Assembly (NCBI GenBank): GCA_045546875.1
Contig: JAZQDP010000003.1
Location: forward strand, 1 to 7,455
Source: RUG11551 sp045546875
GTDB lineage: Bacteria > Planctomycetota > Planctomycetia > Pirellulales > Thermoguttaceae
Direction of reading: 5' to 3'
DNA: 7,455 nt
A program made the translations under genes and the position numbers. Positions 5,860-7,455 of this stretch are shown piece after piece (positions within the stretch are counted from its first letter, which is position 1; every line of letters begins with the position of its first letter). Below the pieces are notes generated by a model. The model made no database searches. It saw nothing but the letters and a program-made list of their open reading frames with translations, and was not told the origin of the DNA.

Positions 5860-6594
5860 TTATTCGTCATCTCTGATTTCTTCCTCGAAATCATTTTCTT
5901 GTTCCGGCGAATGAGGCTGTTTTTCCAGAAGTTCTTTTCTCTTGTCTGCTTGTAGTTTTTTTCTTTCGGCAGTTTGACGCCGTTTTTGATAAACTCGGCG
6001 TATAAGAACATATAAAAAAATAATGAAGATGATAACTAACAAAACATAGTTTAGAAACACCTGCATGAATAATGCCATTATTACTCCTGCCCAACCGCTT
6101 TCCACTTTACGGAGGGTAATTACACCTTGTATTAATTGGCAGACTGTATCTAAAAGATCGTAAAATATGGGAATCATTCCCAACATGACAACGAACATGA
6201 ATAAATATGTCATCTCGCCAATAAAGCTGCGTTGGAAACTCTCGCAGATACGACTAAACGTCATTTTCTGATTGGAAGACCTCGACTTTGCGAAACGCTT
6301 GCTTTTTGCTTTTGTTTCTTCAATATAGTCGTGAGTAACAATGCAAAACAAAATAATTGGAATCAAAAGAAAGCTGACGTAAACAGACAGCATATAAATT
6401 GAAAAAGGAAACAAAACAAATAAATCTTGTATGATTCTAACCCAATAGCTAAAAAATGCTTGATAAATGTAAACAGCGCATACAACAATCGGCAAAAGGA
6501 ATGCGTACACCTTCATGAACCGCTTCCAGACCGATTGATTGTATGTTTTTTCATCGGATTTGTTTTCATCAACTATATTGTTCTTATTGTTCAC
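5860..6594 (-). CDS. Four-helix membrane protein of unknown function
   Basis: I do not recognise a family for this 244-residue protein. Hydrophobic segments lie at about residues 29-49, 57-87, 128-148 and 168-198. The N-terminus, the basic loop between helices 2 and 3 (ETKAKSKRFAKSRSS) and the C-terminus (RRVYQKRRQTAERKK) are Lys/Arg-rich, which predicts N-in/C-in topology in the inner membrane. The C-terminal 45 residues are highly charged, first basic and probably helical, then acidic (EQENDFEEEIRDDE). Translation probably starts at GTG (6592-6594), with TGGAT at 6606-6602 as a weak Shine-Dalgarno about 8 nt upstream; the next in-frame ATG, codon 27, would remove the soluble N-terminus. The gene is visibly richer in A+T than the EF-G-like and EEP genes on either side. 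It begins 55 nt after the EEP gene and may share its transcript. Confidence 0.75.
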   Translation of the reverse strand: MNNKNNIVDENKSDEKTYNQSVWKRFMKVYAFLLPIVVCAVYIYQAFFSYWVRIIQDLFVLFPFSIYMLSVYVSFLLIPIILFCIVTHDYIEETKAKSKRFAKSRSSNQKMTFSRICESFQRSFIGEMTYLFMFVVMLGMIPIFYDLLDTVCQLIQGVITLRKVESGWAGVIMALFMQVFLNYVLLVIIFIIFLYVLIRRVYQKRRQTAERKKLQADKRKELLEKQPHSPEQENDFEEEIRDDE

Positions 6595-6649
6595 GATATA
6601 AATCCAGTTTTTTCTTGACGTTATGATGGAATTTCAGGACGACAATCCT

Positions 6650-7399
6650 TTACGGCAATTCGATAACCGACAGGATTGGACGGTGGTCGGATGCGACGGG
6701 TTCGTCTAAAACCTGAGCGTCGATAACTCGGACAGACTTTTTGTCCGGGACGCTGACGAGGACGTAGTCAATGCGGATTTTCGGGTTATTCGCCGGGAAT
6801 GTGAACGCTTTCGGTCCGACGTCCTGCCAGGTTTTGAAGAACTCCTTCATAACGGCAGAGTCCGGCATGGCGTTGAAGTCGCCGACGAGAATTGCCGGCT
6901 TGGAGTATTTGTCGCGCTCGGCGTTGATAATCTGGACGGATTCCGCCCGGCTTTCCGGCGTGAGCGATAAATGCGTAACAAAAAAGACGTATTTGTCAAA
7001 CTCGAGAATGTGAAGCGCGCGGCGTTCTTCTTTGCCCGGTAGCGGGACGGTTCGGACGCTGAGCGGCTTCTGTTTGGTCAGCGAGCCGATGCCGTACCGC
7101 CCGCCCTGAAACTCGATAGCAGCGGAAAACGCGCCGTTGAGCTTCGTTCCCGCAGACAGTTCCGTTAAAATATCCCGACCGGAGCTGCGTTCCGTCTTGC
7201 AGTCCAGTTCCTGAATCCCGGCAATGTCCGGGTTCGCGCCGGTTACGACTTTCGCAACGCGGTCAACGTCAAATCGGGAACCGTCCATGCCGACGCAGTT
7301 GCGAACGTTGTACGACATGACGCGAACTGTTTCCAGAGCGTACAGGGGGGTAACGATGGTTAGTACAATAAACAACGATAATATTTTTTTGTAGTTCAT
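6650..7399 (-). CDS. Secreted endonuclease/exonuclease/phosphatase (EEP) family hydrolase
   Basis: This 249-residue protein starts with a Sec signal peptide (MNYKKILSLFIVLTIVTPLYA, cleavage after Ala21) and then forms one compact EEP (DNase I-like) domain. The metal and catalytic motifs are all present in order: MSYNVR with Asn31, IQELD with Glu64, VTHLSL with His143, VGDFNAMP with Asp174 and Asn176, RIDYVL with Asp211, and the terminal ASDHRP with Asp238 and His239. The family cleaves phosphodiester or phosphomonoester bonds using a divalent metal. Substrates range from DNA and RNA to sphingomyelin, inositol phosphates and other phosphoesters, and the sequence does not tell which applies here. 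Export suggests action in the periplasm or outside the cell. No clear Shine-Dalgarno precedes the ATG, and I see no convincing promoter before the window edge. Confidence 0.9.
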   Translation of the reverse strand: MNYKKILSLFIVLTIVTPLYALETVRVMSYNVRNCVGMDGSRFDVDRVAKVVTGANPDIAGIQELDCKTERSSGRDILTELSAGTKLNGAFSAAIEFQGGRYGIGSLTKQKPLSVRTVPLPGKEERRALHILEFDKYVFFVTHLSLTPESRAESVQIINAERDKYSKPAILVGDFNAMPDSAVMKEFFKTWQDVGPKAFTFPANNPKIRIDYVLVSVPDKKSVRVIDAQVLDEPVASDHRPILSVIELP

Positions 7400-7410
7400 A
7401 GCGGTATAAA

Positions 7411-7442
7411 AAGTGACAAGTGGTTAGTGGTAAGTGGTAAGT
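7411..7442. repeat. Heptamer tandem repeat upstream of the EEP gene
   Basis: About four and a half 7-nt units read AAGTGAC, AAGTGGT, TAGTGGT, AAGTGGT, AAGT. It starts 12 nt upstream of the EEP start codon. It recalls short tandemly repeated heptamers known from other bacteria. The period of seven matches the AGACAGT doublet at 2489-2502, though the units differ. Confidence 0.65.
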
Positions 7443-7455
7443 AAACCTATTCGCC

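Overview
The window looks like a chromosomal fragment of a bacterium, probably from the Planctomycetes or a related PVC lineage. The grounds are modest: mixed or weak Shine-Dalgarno use, an EF-G2-type elongation factor lying alone outside a str operon, a secreted gingipain-like (C25/clan CD) protein, Sel1 repeats, and intergenic DNA full of short hairpin repeats. The phylum is an inference from gene style, not a demonstrated fact. No mobile element, CRISPR array, tRNA or rRNA is visible.

Layout. Positions 1 to about 700 hold no convincing gene. The first 265 bases are AT-rich and featureless; about 266-583 is a cluster of small hairpins and direct repeats. A plausible promoter (631-658) leads into a short acidic ORF (732-932). 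Its stop codon overlaps, as ATGA, the start of a secreted caspase-fold (C25-like) cysteine peptidase candidate (929-2470). This gene converges on four minus-strand genes, and the two transcription blocks meet at a 24-bp-stem hairpin (2485-2535) that contains the stop codon of the first minus-strand gene.

The minus-strand genes, in transcription order from the right, are: a secreted endonuclease/exonuclease/phosphatase (EEP) fold hydrolase (7399-6650); a four-helix membrane protein of unknown function with a GTG start (6594-5860); an EF-G-like GTPase (5633-3534) with its own promoter, RBS and leader hairpin; and a cytosolic-looking Sel1-repeat protein (3365-2523). Hairpins after the membrane protein gene and after the EF-G-like gene suggest separate transcription units. 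Only the EEP and membrane-protein genes, 55 nt apart, look close enough to share a transcript.

No coherent pathway links these genes. The most interesting points are the covarying hairpin family upstream of the peptidase, the overlapping short ORF that may couple to peptidase translation, and the dense overlap of terminator-like hairpin, G8 tract and promoter upstream of the EF-G-like gene. I found no strong evidence for a wholly new multi-gene system.
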